Shown piece after piece: positions 36,490-48,129 of a stretch of 64,000 nt of DNA. The notes beneath the pieces were generated by a model. That model had not been told where the DNA came from. It saw only the letters and a program-made list of their open reading frames with translations, and ran no database searches. The DNA is taken from contig JAVHZZ010000005.1 of NCBI GenBank assembly GCA_036250195.1, positions 123,844,765-123,908,764 on the forward strand. The letters run 5' to 3'. A program made the translations under genes and the position numbers. This stretch comes from Mixophyes australis (Eukaryota; Chordata; Amphibia; Anura; Limnodynastidae). The stretch's first letter is position 1; each line of letters starts with the position of its first letter.

Positions 36490-37409
36490 TTGAGCTCTTG
36501 CTGTCTTGCTTTGATTTGCAAATTAAGTTGATTTATAGTCTGTAAATATGGCTTAAGTCTTTCTGATCTATTCAAAAGTCCTTGGATATAGAGATTCTGA
36601 GATTTAAATAGCAAAAACCTCCATTGAGGGGCTTTCTGTATGAAAAATTAAAACAAAATCTGACGGCAGGCCAGGGTACCCCTTCAGTACTATTGAAATA
36701 TAAGAGAGGAGTTTTGTCGCACCAGTGAAAGAGTGATACCTCATTTATTACCTTGAAAAATAGTATATTATTTATATTGGTAAAGAGGGTGCACCAACCA
36801 TCAATGGATAATGTAGACCAAAAACAAAAAGAAATGGATCAGGTGCACACTACTTTCTAATATTACAATTTGATTGAGAATGGAGAGAGGTAAACATAAA
36901 ACTAAACTTTTTTTTATTAATTCAAACAAAAAAGCGAAATGATTCCGCCTATGCTAATTTAAAAACAAGTGTGTGTTAAAATCCACCGATTAAGTAGTTA
37001 AACCTCTAATGGTAAATATATAAGGGATTAATACTAGGTAGTCTAGTAATCTTATACTATTCTGATGCCATCATACTGCATGGGAAATAATAAGTCTGTA
37101 CACTATAATAGTAGATTATCGGTATAATAACCGCTTCCCATCCAGTAATGTACAGCTGGAGGTAGATTGTATATGCAAGCTCAGCTGCAATGGATGCCTA
37201 CTTAATGAATATAGTGTCTTGCTAACTACCTAGCTGTTGCTCCTTCTGGCTTTGGATCTAATGGAGCGATATAAGGCAGATTCCTATCAAGTTTGGCTGG
37301 CTACCTAGTTCTTGCTCCTTCTAACTAGAATCTATTGGAACAATATAAAGGATCCCTATAATAACAGGAGGTAAGGCGTTCCGCTGATTGAGTGCCTTAC
37401 CTCCTGTTA
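36490..37409. other. Downstream of CCT5: unclassified, element-like
   Basis: 'gagggtgcacca' and similar text resembles the tail of the fold-back element at 34.84 kb, suggesting the same repeat superfamily. Two similar blocks occur at 37.2-37.35 kb ('ctacctag.tgttgctccttct'). A hairpin at 37,369-37,411 (taacaggaggtaaggc / gccttacctcctgtta) lies directly outside the next fold-back arm. Confidence 0.4.
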
Positions 37410-38218
37410 TAGAAATCCTTAAACCCATATAGGTATATTGCGGAGGGAAGAATAAGAACGCAATCGTCTCTAATGATTATATCTAGAGAAACTATTCCTT
37501 CACCCCTGGTAATAAATCTCTCGTGAACAAACTTAAATGAGTAAGCAGGAGTCTAATTACAAAAAGGTCAGGCTCTGATATTTCATGCATTAGTAATCGT
37601 CTCATCGTCTCCTATTGATTTCCCAAATAACACTCCAAAAAGCGCTCCAAGACAAAGGATAAGGAAAAAGGATAACATAGTGTATTATCCTTTTAATACA
37701 AGTTTCGTGCAAAACAATAAATAAATGAATAAAATAACTAAAATAGCGTCGCATTCAACAAATATCTGGTATACACAGTAGTGGCAAGGTCGCCTACCGG
37801 AGTCCAAAGAAAAGACTGCTTTCAATACGTCTTATCAGAGCAGTCTCCTTGCTGCAATGGTAGTAGAGTGAACCCGCACGGACTCCGCAGAAACGGTCTT
37901 GCCAATCTCCTTAAGCCAACGCGTTTCGACCTACGGATTGCTGGTCTTTATCAAGGCTTATGCTGCATATACCTAAAAGTAGTCTATTTATATGTCCTCA
38001 TGTTAAATTAAGTGGCGTAAAACTTCAAGTTCCACACACCAATCATTTATAATCCACAGGTGTGTTAATGATAGTTGAAAGTTTGTTTGAAAGTGAGGCT
38101 TGACACATCTTCAATTCAAAGAAAACTTTGTGTTTGTGGAGCGTTGATAACACAGTTCAATGATGCAACACTATTGAGAAGCCTCAAAAAACGTCTGTTA
38201 ACGTGCATAACTAACATA
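37410..38218. repeat. Left arm of large fold-back element
   Basis: Reverse complement of about 42,562-43,384 over its full length with modest divergence. Checked blocks: 'aaacccatataggtatattg', 'taaggaaaaaggataacat', 'caacgcgtttcgacctac' and 'gaaagtgaggcttgacac'. It contains 'ccaacgcgtttcgacctac' at 37,917-37,935, part of a hammerhead-like motif read on the minus strand. Confidence 0.85.
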
Positions 38219-38221
38219 GAG

Positions 38222-39230
38222 CAGATTCTGAGGGATTTTCGGAAGGGGAAGATAATTTTGATCCTGACCAGGTTCAACCTTTGGAACAGGAAGAAAACGC
38301 TAGGCATCAGTATATTGATGATTTGGTTTTAGCAGTGAGAGAGGCGTTGGACCTTCCAGAAATGGAGGATCCTAGTCCTAGAGACAGAAGTCTTTTTAAG
38401 AAAGCCAAAAGAAAGGTTATTCGGTTTCCTCCTTGTGTAGAACTCAGAGATATTGCAGAGGGAGCCCGGAAACGGCCTGATAAAAGGTTCTCTGTTACAA
38501 GGAGATTTTCCTCCCTGTATCCATTGCAGGATGAGGACGTGGCTCGCTGGAAGGAAATCCCTAAAGTAGATACTCCGGTAGCCCGTTTGGCCCGACACAC
38601 TCTCCTACCAGTCCCGGGCTCAGCAACTCTGCAAGACACCACTGACTGCAGAGTGGAAACTCAATTAAAATCTATTTTTGTAGCAGCGGGTTCTTCCTTT
38701 AGACCCACATTTGCTTCAGCTTGGGTTGCTAAAGCCATGGAAGCATGGGCAGAACAACTGGCAAAAGCCTTACAGAGCTCAGAATTACTTCCCCTAGCTT
38801 TACATTTGAAAGAGGCATCGGGGTACCTTTTATGAGGCGGCTCAGAACTCAGCATCTGTGTCCTCTATTCAGGCTGCATCAATTTCAGCAAGAAGAACGT
38901 TATGACTGAAATCCTGGGAGGGGGATTCAGAATCTAAAAAATCCCTTGAAACCATTCCCTTTTCAGCAGCAGGTTTGTTCGGACCGGAATTAGATACTAT
39001 GATTTTCCAGGCAACGGGTGGCAAAAGCACTTCTTTGCCGGTGCACGCAAGTAGGGGCCGGGCCCCTCGGTTTAGCTCCTTTAGGCAGCCCTTTCGGGGG
39101 ACCTCCTTTCCTAGGAGCCAGTCATTCAGAGGTAGGCAACCAAAAGCTCAAGGCTTCTCAGTCAGAGGTAGGTCCTTGTTTGCAGCTAGGCGCCAGGCCT
39201 CCAAGACTCAGGAAAAGCCTGTGTCCTGAC
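38222..39230 (+). pseudogene. DIRS gag
   Basis: The frame is continuous to about 38,820 with 'RSLFKKAKRKVIRFPPCVEL' and 'GSSFRPTFASAWVAKAMEAW'. It then shifts, meets a stop in 'ISARRTL', and continues with a basic, Arg/Ser/Phe-rich tail ('APRFSSFRQPFRGTSFPRSQ') typical of a nucleic-acid-binding Gag end. At least two breaks. No zinc knuckle is seen. Confidence 0.75.
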
Positions 39231-40762
39231 TGCCACTCTATTCTCCAGGAGGTGGTGCCAGTGGGGGGACGTCTGTCTCTTTTTCAGGAACAGTGGGCAG
39301 CGTCATCCCAGGACCCTTGGATTCGGGGAATTATATCAAGGGGGTACATGATAGACCTGCTGGGTCCGGTACCACATTGGTTCTTTGTAACCCCACTACC
39401 CCGAGATCCACAATGAAGACAGGCAGTACAGGGTTGTGTCGCCTCTCTTTTTTCGCAAAGAGTTATTTGCAAGGTCCCAGACAACCAGAAAGGAAAGGGT
39501 TTTTATTCAAATCTTTTTCTGGTCAAGAAACCAGACGGGTCCTTTCGACCCATCTTAAACCTAAAGAACCTCAATGTGCACTTACGATTGGACAAATTTC
39601 GAATGGAGTCCCTGAGGTCGGTAATAAACGGCTTAGAGAAAGATCAGTTTATGGCTTCCATAGACATAAAGGACGCATTCCTCCACGTTCCCATTTGGAG
39701 CGGTCATCAGCCTCTCCTGAGATTCACAGTGGGGGACTCCCACTATCAGTTTCGGGCTCTTCCCTTCGGCCTCTCCACGGCTCCAAGGGTCTTCACGAAG
39801 ATCATGTCGGTAATGGCGGCTTGTCTTCACTTAAAGGGAGTACAGGTCGTGCCCTATTTAGACGATCTGCTAATCAAATCCTCCTCAGATTTGCTTGCAT
39901 CCACACTTATCCCTCACCATAGCTGTCCTCGAGAGCCATGGATGGCTGATAAACTTAAAGAAATCCCAGGTGGTTCCGTGCCAACGCATGGTCTTCCTAG
40001 GACTCATCATGGACACCAGTCAGCAGAAGGTGTTCCTGCCTGCAGAGAAGATCAGTTCAATTCGAAGTATAACATCTCGGGTCTTGTCCTCTCCCAGTCC
40101 CTCAATGCATTTGTGCATGCGGCTGTTAGGAAAGATGGTGGCCTCCTTGGAGATGATCGGGCTCATTCACGATGCTTCCAGTGGGATCTGTTGAGGAAAT
40201 GGTTATCCCACCTACGTTTGGATCACCAGAGAATCTCGCTGTCTCCGGGGGCGAAAGAATCGCTTCAGTGGTGGCTGATTCAGGATCACATGTCTGTGGG
40301 CAGGTCCTTTGCTCCATCGTCATGGATCATAGCCACAACAGACGCCAGCCTAAAAGGTTGGGGGTAGGGGGGGGCTGTAGTCCTGCATCTCCGGCTCCAG
40401 GGGCTTTGGTCAGTTCAGGAATCAGCCCTATTCATCAACACGTTGGAATTGAAGGCAATTCTTTTGGCTCTTCGGGGGGCCCAGACCCTCCATCAGGGCC
40501 ACCAGTCAGGGTTCAGTCCGACAATGCCACGGCTGTGGCATATGTCAACAGGCAGGGAGGAACCAGGAGTGCAGCTGCAATGCGAGTTGCAGCTCAGATA
40601 TTTCTTTGGGCAGAACAGTATGTTCCAGCATTCTCGGCAGTGTTCATTCCAGGAATAAAGAATTGGGAGGCCGATTACCTCAGTCGCAATGCGATGATGC
40701 CAGGGGAGTGGACCCTCCATCCGGAAGTATTTCAGTCTCTAGTTCAGGTCTTCCGGATATAG
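39231..40762 (+). pseudogene. DIRS reverse transcriptase and RNase H
   Basis: RT motifs: 'LDKFRMESLRSVINGLEKDQ', 'MASIDIKDAFLHVPIW' (first catalytic Asp), 'YQFRALPFGLSTAPRVFTK' and 'VPYLDDLLIK' with YLDD at 39,855-39,866. RNase H blocks are 'SSWIIATTDASLKGWG' in one frame and 'VRVQSDNATAVAYVNRQGG' with 'KNWEADYLSR' in another. Frames change at about 39.9 kb and 40.37 kb, so no full-length product can be made. Confidence 0.85.
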
Positions 40763-42060
40763 ATCTCATGGCCTCCAGACACAACAAAAAGGTTCCCAGG
40801 TTTTGCGCAAGGGCAAGGGACCCCTTAGCGGTAGCGGTGGACGTGATGACCATGTCATGGGATTTCAGGTTGGGATATCTGATTCCCATGCTTCCTCGAG
40901 TACTCAGACGAGTGAAGCAGGGCGGTCTGCCGGTAATTTTAATAGCTCCCTCATGGCCGCGTCGAGTGTGGTACGCGGACATAATCTCCATGGCGGTAGG
41001 ACAAGGACATCGTCTTCCGTTGCGAGACGACCTTCTTCTGCAAGGTCCCCTTCGTCACCAGAACTTACCTCAGCTCAGTTTAACGGCATGGCTGTTGAAG
41101 CCAGGCTCTGGAGGGCTAGGGGTTTCTCCCCCAGTGTAGTGAACACTCTGCTGCGAGCTCGGAAGCCGGTTTCAGCTCACATCTATCACCGTATTTGGCG
41201 AGCCTATATCAGATGGTGCGAAAATAAGTCCTGTCACATGTCGTCTTTTCGTCTCCCTCGCTTATTGGCTTTTCTTCAGGATGGGCTGGAAGCGGGTCTC
41301 CGTTTAGGTTCCTTAAGAGTTCAGGTATCAGGGCTTTCAGTTTTCTTTCACCTGAAGTTAGCGGACTTGCCAGACATCAAGACTTTTCTTCAGGGAGTCT
41401 TACATATTCAGACTCTCTACGTTCCGCCTACAGCACCATGGGATCTTAACCTGGTACTTGATATCCTTAAAGGGCCTCCTTTTGAGCCATTACTTGCGTC
41501 AGATTTTAGGTGTCTGACCTGGAAGGTCGTTTTTCTTTTAGCGATTGCATCGGCACGCAGGGTTTCAGAATTGGGAGCTCTGTCTTGCCGGGAACCAGAT
41601 CTGTTTTTTCACGAGGACAGAGCGGTATTAAGAACTCTCCCTTCTTTTGTTCCAAAAGTAGTTTCGGCTTTCCATTTGAACCAGGAAATTGTGGTTCCGG
41701 TCTTTTCATCGCCCTCTCATTCTGATCAGCATTCTATGGAAAAGTTAGACGTGGTTAGGGCTCTCCGTATTTATGTTAAAAGAACTTCCCGGGTTAGGCG
41801 TACAATCTGTTTGTTCTTTATGATTCTAATAAAAGGCTGGCCAGCCTCAAAACAGTCTATTGCAAGATGGATTACGGCAAGCATTAAGCAGGCTTACATA
41901 AGGGCTAACCGTCCTGTGCCAGAGAGACTTACGGCCCATTCCACCAGATCGGTAGGGGCATCGCGGGCAGCGAGAAATGGGGCTTCTGCGGACCAGCTCG
42001 GGTCCTCTGTCCACACCTTTTACCAAATTTTATCAGTTTAATGTATTTGCGTCCGCGGAT
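40763..42060 (+). pseudogene. DIRS tyrosine recombinase
   Basis: From about 41,060 one frame runs to 42,041. It has 'GFSPSVVNTLLRARKPVSAH' (N-terminal SAM-like domain), 'KVVFLLAIASARRVSELGAL' with the first catalytic Arg, and 'LTAHSTRSVGASRAARNGAS' with the His-x-x-Arg pair. Near the end 'SVHTFYQ' holds the presumed catalytic Tyr, but the segment just before it is shortened (it should contain an A-A-G-W block, still visible in the 28.1 kb copy) and the frame then ends early. The enzyme would cut and rejoin circular cDNA into the genome; this copy is likely dead. Confidence 0.85.
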
Positions 42061-42170
42061 GCAAATTTCGCTCGTAGTGCTTTACGAGCGGGGCTTTCAG
42101 AGCGGTCCCACCCTTAGGGGGCTGCTTTAGAACGTCCCCATGGTAAGCAGTGTCCCCCAGACAGGATAAA

Positions 42171-42473
42171 AGAGGATTTTTGTACTTACATTAAATCCGT
42201 TTCTCTGATTCCGTCTGGGGGACACTACGATCCCTCCCTTCTGCTTTTCCTCTGTGTGCTCTTGGTTGATTGGCCTTTTCTCCTTGGGGCTTTTTAATTA
42301 ACTGAAGAGGAAGAGGCAGGGAAATTGTAGAGGGGAGGGGTCTGTCAGCAGTGCTAAAGTTAACTAGCTAGGTGCCAACTCCCGTGCTCCCCTCCACAAC
42401 CCATGGTAAGCAGTGTCCCCCAGACGGAATCAGAGAAATGGATTTAACGTAAGTACAAAAATCCTCTTTTTTA
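42171..42473. repeat. DIRS 3' terminal hairpin-type inverted repeat
   Basis: 'gaggatttttgtacttac' through 'ttccgtctgggggacact' at 42,171-42,226 is reversed and complemented at 42,412-42,470 ('gtcccccagacggaatc', 'gtaagtacaaaaatcctc'). 'ggggacactgc/tac' text is shared by all DIRS remnants in the window. Confidence 0.8.
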
Positions 42474-42561
42474 AGACATGTTAGTTGCCTATATGTAATA
42501 GCTTGATTTTAAATATTCTATTGTGGGATAATACACCATATTTTAATATCTAATTTTCATA

Positions 42562-43384
42562 TCTGTGCTCTGATAGTTATACACGTTAACATCCGTTTTT
42601 GATGCTTCACGATAGTGTTGCTTCATTGAACAGTGTGGAGCGTTGATAACAAAGTTTTCTTTGAATTGAAGATGTGTGTCAAGCCTCACTTTCAAACAAA
42701 CTTTCCATTACCATTAACACACCTGTGGATGATAAACGATTAGTGTGTGGAACTCTGGCAGTTATACGCCACTTAATTTAACATGAGGACATATAAATAG
42801 ACTACTTTTAGGTATATGCAGTATTAGCCTTGATAAAGACCAGCAATCCATAGGTCGAAACGCGTTGGCTGAAGGAGATTGGCAAGACCGTTTCTGCGTA
42901 GTCCGTGCGGGTTCACTCTACTACCATTGCAGCGGCAAGGAGACTGCTCTGATAGACGTATTGAAAGCTGTCTTTTCTTTGGACTCTGGTAGGCGACCTT
43001 GCCACTAGTGTGTATACCACATATTTGTTGAATGTGACGCTGTCTATTTTAGTTATTTTATTCATTTATTTATTGTTTGGCGCGAAACTTGTATTAAAAG
43101 GATAATACACTATGTTATCCTTTTTCCTTATCCTTTGTCTTGGAGTGCTTTTTGGAGTGTTATTTGGGAAATCAATAGGAGACGATGAGATGATTACTAA
43201 TGCATGAAATATCAGAGCCTGACCTTTTTGTAATTACAGACTCCTGCTTACTCATTTACGTTTTTTCACGAGAGATTTATTACCAGGGGTGAAAGAATAG
43301 TTTCTCTAGATATAATCATTAGAGGCGATTGCGTTCTTATTCTTCCCTCCGCAATATACCTATATGGGTTTAAGGATTTCTGTA
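42562..43384. repeat. Right arm of large fold-back element
   Basis: Inverted partner of 37,410-38,218. It contains 'ccttgataaagaccagcaat' at 42,829-42,848 and 'aggtcgaaacgcgttgg' at 42,851-42,867, a hammerhead-like core (see findings). The short stretch 42,474-42,561 is what remains of the loop not taken by the DIRS element. Confidence 0.85.
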
Positions 43385-44216
43385 TTCTCACCATTTTGGC
43401 ACTTCTGATATAGCATAAATATCCCCCCATATGGTGGCATTGCTATTTATGAACGTATTACACTATATGTATTATTTCTGTTTGAGGATATCTACATACC
43501 ACCAAATTGCCATTTGAAGAAGTATCCCCTAGATACCATCTATGAAAAAAGAAAATCTGATACTACATAAATCAAAGTGACTGTGATATTTCCAATACTC
43601 TTGATGTTTGATTTGCTGTATATGTGTACATATTCCGTTCATATATTTTGTGTGCAAGAGATCAGCGCAGAATTGCTTGACTAACATCCTATATTTTAGC
43701 CAAATGAGTTTAGTATTTTTGCTAATATTTATTAAATCTGATTTGCCAGATATTCATTGTTCCCCTAACCACTTTTGCAAGATATTCAATTTGTTTGCAA
43801 ACGGGTTGTAATTATTTGTAGACTTTTCATAAGATTGCCAAGGGAGTCTTTAATATATTCTGCTGTTGTGTGTAATAGTTATACTGTTTTTTTTCCCTAG
43901 ACCTATTGTTTTCTCAATAATGCATGAGATCTATAGACTGTTTAAGCTACACAACATAACTTAACCTCTTTGCTGCTGAGGCTTTTTTCACACGTGTGTC
44001 AAGCCTATTTTGGAGATAGATATAGGTAGATAGATATAAATAAAAAATGTTTGGATTGCTCAGATTTTAACTCTTTCCATCTAATTTGTGGCGACATACG
44101 ATCATGGTATCGAGGCTGGTCAAGAAGTAGGGTGCTTAATTTGAGTTCTGAGCAACTTTCTAAAGCTGCAAGCCATCCATATAACGTAATTGAAGAACCT
44201 CTGTTTTAACTTAAAT
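43385..44216. other. Nothing recognised
   Basis: AT-rich intergenic sequence, possibly the outer part of the fold-back element. No ORF with a motif. Confidence 0.4.
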
Positions 44217-44224
44217 GCCTAAGG

Positions 44225-44417
44225 CAGGGTTTCCCAAACCCAGTCCTCAGGGCTCCCCAACAGTGCAGGTTTTCCGGATCACATGTGACATAATTAGGAC
44301 CACCTGTGGATCTGTTACAATGTGGTAGTCAGTAATGAATACACCTGTGCTCCAGCATGGAGATATGGAAAACCTGCACTGTTGGGGAGCCCTGAGGACT
44401 GGGTTTGGGAAACCCTG
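44225..44417. mobile_element. Short palindromic hAT MITE
   Basis: The outer arms are inverted copies: 'cagggtttcccaaacccagt' continuing to 'ggctccccaacagtgcaggt' at the left, and their complement at the right ending 'gggtttgggaaaccctg'. The flanks are 'gcctaagg' and 'gcgtaagg', an 8-bp duplication with one mismatch. Length 193 bases, no coding capacity. Confidence 0.88.
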
Positions 44418-46196
44418 GCGTAAGGGTGCTTATCGCGACCACGCTCCGGGCTTCTGTGACTTTGGGTGTTTGCTCTATGAGATTGCACACAATTCCAGCC
44501 TGCAGTCTCTTTCTACCTATTACACAGGTTATAGACCTACTGAATCGCCTCCACACAGCTTTCTCACACCCCCACACACTTCAGGTTGCCACCACCTATT
44601 GAATACGGGCAATAAGACCCCAATCTACAGCCACACAAGGCTTCTGGCTACCCACAGACTAGCAAAGCCCACACCAGCAATTGAAGGGTAACTCGTCACA
44701 CCTCCAGACTTACACAAAGGTAAATGCAAGCACATATTAGGCTTGTTAGTCAAATGCATTAACAAATCACACACTGGCATTCACAGGGTTAACTTGGTCG
44801 AGCTAGATTCTTCTTAACGGTCTCATGGATTCGTTAGAATATCAAAGATGCCACTTACTAAATTTATAGATTTAATATACAAAAGTACAGGGCACACAGA
44901 TATAAAAAACAATTGACATAACATGCACAAGCAAAACAGTTTACTTTGATTTACTTTAGATTGAGTATAACTTGCATTGAAGTGGTGTATTCTGATCCAA
45001 GGGAAATTTAGAAAAAAAATGACAATTTGTTGTAACTGGTCTCAGCTTTTTAAAGACCTTTTCACACCTGTCCCCATGCCCAGGGGTTGTGGTCTGTGAC
45101 ACTTTTTTCAATCACTATTTGCATGTTGTCTGATTTACCACCCAATTCTACTATATGACCCAACCTTTCTGTGGAGCGTCACACAGACCCAATTTTATTA
45201 TTAATATATCCCACATGAATTTACCCATTTAATTGTTCTCAAACAAGCCTAGGTATAGGATATCAGTTGAGCTTATACTCATTTCCTCAACGAATTCTTC
45301 ATTTGACATGAGTTCCCCTACATTATGCTATTGAGGAATATGTGGTTGATCACTACTTTTATTGATTTTAAGTGGCATATTTTAAAACTGAATACTTTTT
45401 GTTGTATATAAATTATAGCCAAGTCAGCACATGGTCTCTTTGAGCCAGACACCATTCTGAGTGGTCCCTTAAAGTCTATTCAGGTGTCAAAACTCCATCC
45501 CAGGCCAGGATGTATCTCACCGCAGGTGCCCTTTTTTTTTTTTGAAGCTGCTACAGGTGACACTGCTATCTTCTAACACTGGGATGGGCATAGTCACCGA
45601 ATACACACACAACAGACTTTCTGACTTTACATTTTACACTTTAGTAGCTCAATTTATCAATTCGATATACCATATTTACACTGCAGTTATTATTTAGGCC
45701 TTATTCCCCACAATTATGTGATGGGTTAACCCTCATAAATAACTAAGTTCTCTATGTTCACAACAGTGCTTCTCCACAAAGCTGCCTAAAGCAACTGGTT
45801 TTATTAGGATTTCTTTATTTCACATTACCCTGTTTTTTTTCTTTAAATAAAGCTAGTTTGCTCAGGTTAGTTGTCAATTTGTAGTCTGGAGACGAAGAAC
45901 ATATTACACAATTTTTTACTATAAGCGACTGCAAGCTGAACTGTTTTTCACTGGCTGGCAATCGGTGAAAAACCTCGAAATGCGTAACAGCACTGGATTT
46001 TGTTACTCTCTGAGGAAGGAGGTTTACCAGGAGAGGATGATGGGACTTGTTTAGGGTCAGTGCAATGTTATTCAGTGTTCTAGGCAAAGCTTCAGTCTAC
46101 TTGCCCTCCTTCCCACCTCCACCCAGTATCCACTTCTCAGCCCCTCACATGCTTAACTGTTGTAAAATAAAAATAATTCTTTCCTCATGGCAGGGT
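44418..46196. other. No gene recognised
   Basis: Intergenic sequence. Frames at 44.3-44.7 kb show no motif. At 45.94-45.99 kb 'cggtgaaaaacctcgaaatgcg' (in parts: cggtgaaaaacc, tcgaaatgcg) loosely resembles the hammerhead-like motif of the fold-back elements. Confidence 0.35.
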
Positions 46197-46530
46197 GTCA
46201 AAGCTTTCATCATCACCATTTATTTATATAGCGCCACTGATTCCGCAGCACTGTACAGAGAACTTATTCACATCAGTCCCTGCCCCATTGGAGCTTAGTC
46301 TAAATTACCTAACACACAGATAGAGAGACTAGGGTCAATTTGATAGCAGGCAATTAACCTACTAGTATGTTTTTGGAGTGTGGGAGGAAACCGGAGCACC
46401 CGGAGGAAACCCACGCAAACACAGGGAGAACATACAAACTCCACACAGATAAGGCCATGGTCGGGAATTGAACTCATGACCTCAGCGCTGTGAGGCAGAA
46501 GTGCTAACCACTTAGCCACCGTGCTGCCCT
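46197..46530 (-). repeat. Full-length tRNA-derived SINE
   Basis: Read on the minus strand it begins 'agggcagcacggtggctaag' and carries a Pol III A box 'tggctaagtgg' (46,508-46,518) and a B box 'agttcaattcc' (46,464-46,474), at tRNA-like spacing. A body with 'tttcctcccacactcc' follows, ending 'gcgctatataaataaatgg' plus a (tga)n-type tail. This is the reference copy for the partial ones elsewhere. It is not a functional tRNA: the acceptor stem and cloverleaf are not maintained. Confidence 0.88.
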
Positions 46531-47417
46531 AGTCCAGATGCACTAATGCATGATACAGAACACTGTCCAGGCTCCCCCGCTGCCCAGAGGCAAATACAAG
46601 ATTTCTAGAATGGAGTACCAAATGTTAGATTTTGCAACAAAGCAAAATTACTGACGCAATTACCTGAGAGACACACATACTGATTACAATAAACACCAAT
46701 ATCAAACACTTGCCAACAACTTTTATCTTGCATATGTCACCTGCCCACTAGCTTTTCTCAGGCATATCACCAGTGTGCCCCATATTAACATTCTACTGAC
46801 CTAATTCAAACATTGCACTTCGCTACACAGGAACATTTTCAGCAGCCCACCTCCACTGTGTGCCATGTGACTAGTGGTTATGTGACGGAGAAGCAGGAAC
46901 AAACGCCTTTTCTGCAGTGTACGAGTATCTGCTGGGCCTGCAGCTGTGGTATGCTGCCACCAACGCTAATCACCTCCCCTTCCCCCCCCCCGAAATTCTC
47001 TTGCATGTGCCAAAATTGCCTAGACCAGATTCAGTCCTGAGTCTGAGTTCTCTCAGAAAGTATGAATCACTGCCTATATTTTCCTACCTTAAGAATCAAT
47101 CTAGAAGGCAGTGTTAAAAAGTTTGTATTAGTTGTGCCCTTCACATGCAGGACACTGAAGAACCGCAGGTTCCTGATGCTTCTAGTACATTTCCATCCTT
47201 CTTTAAACATGTGCTCATCTCACCAATTCTAAAGTAACCATCTCTCGATCCAGGCTCTCTCTCCAACTACTGCCCTATTTCAGTTCTCCTGTTTGCCTCC
47301 AAACTACTTGAGCGATTAGTGTACAAATGTCTGTCTCAATCGGGCTACTGCCCCCAAAAATCCACTGAAACTGCAGGAAGTAGATCATTGATCACTTTTG
47401 TGAGAGCAAAGTCTAAG
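46531..47417. other. No gene recognised
   Basis: Intergenic sequence with a poly-C stretch at 46,981-46,991. No known motif. Confidence 0.35.
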
Positions 47418-47586
47418 GGGTATAATTACTAAACTGCGTGTTTGAAAAAGTAGAGATGTTGCCCGTAGCAACCAATTAGATTCTAGCTGTCATTTTGTAG
47501 AATGTACTAAATGATGACTAGAATCTGGTTGATATAGGCAACATCTCCTCTTTTTCTAAACCTGCAGTTTAGTAAATATACCCCAA
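47418..47586. mobile_element. Palindromic MITE
   Basis: 'ggggtataattactaaactg' with 'agagatgttgcc' on the left is mirrored by 'ggcaacatctcc' and 'gcagtttagtaaatatacccc' (split: gcagtttagt, aaatatacccc) on the right. A central 'attctagctgtcatttt' loop lies between. About 170 bases, non-coding. No confident target duplication. Confidence 0.82.
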
Positions 47587-48129
47587 GGGTAATTTCTTGA
47601 TATTCCTTCTGGATCTCTGCTGCTTTGACACTGTTGATCAGAGCATCACATTGCATCTGCTGGCCTTCTTCCCATAGTGCATGCTGGTGTCATCTCTTTG
47701 CCCAGGTAAATTACGTATGTGTACTCGGCCACCCACCAGGTGAATCACGTTTTCTTTTACATCATAACAGGTCACATTCTACTGCTTCATGGTTCAGTTC
47801 TGGCGCTCACGTGCCCATTGTAGGTGCTTTCAGGGGTGGGCAGGGATCAGCATGGGCACTCTGACTGGTCTGTGGCTACGCAACAAGCTGCGATGCACTG
47901 TGTGTTCTGACACCTTTCTACCATATGAGAATTAGAGAACAGAGTTTATTACTGTAGTGCACTTACCGTCTCACATTAATTAATAGAATATTGTTTATCT
48001 TTTTCTAAAGCAAAACAAGGGGTTCGGTGTATTAGGGTTAGGATTAATCCTAACCCCTAAAATAATACTTACATGACATTAATGATAGGTGGATCTGTCC
48101 ATCACCGCTTTAACACAAGTCGCGGTTTC
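47587..48129. other. No gene recognised
   Basis: Intergenic sequence. A short inverted repeat 'gggttaggattaatcctaaccc' (gggttaggatt / aatcctaaccc) lies at about 48,034-48,056. Confidence 0.35.

Larger units (their letters stand above)
38222..42473 (+). mobile_element. DIRS tyrosine-recombinase retrotransposon, 5'-truncated and frameshifted, nested in a fold-back element
   Basis: The order is gag (38.22-39.23 kb), RT (39.3-40.2 kb), RNase H (40.37-40.76 kb) and tyrosine recombinase (about 41.06-42.06 kb), followed by the 3' terminal region. It is the best preserved DIRS copy in the window. The 5' leader and inverted terminal repeat are missing because homology begins at 'DSEGFSEGEDNFDPDQ' inside gag. 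No target duplication was seen, as expected when integration is by a tyrosine recombinase. The junction with the fold-back arm is about 38,219-38,222 at the left and 42,473 at the right. Confidence 0.85.

Noticed and set aside
40803..41059. First part of the 412-codon frame as recombinase
   Set aside because: Its first approximately 85 residues are out of register: the real RNase H to recombinase linker ('DIDLMASRHNKKVPRFCARA') is in another frame there. Only the part from about 41,060 fits the recombinase.
46440..46530. A possible tRNA gene (A and B boxes)
   Set aside because: The boxes are good, but the cloverleaf stems are not complementary and the sequence is the head of a dispersed SINE.
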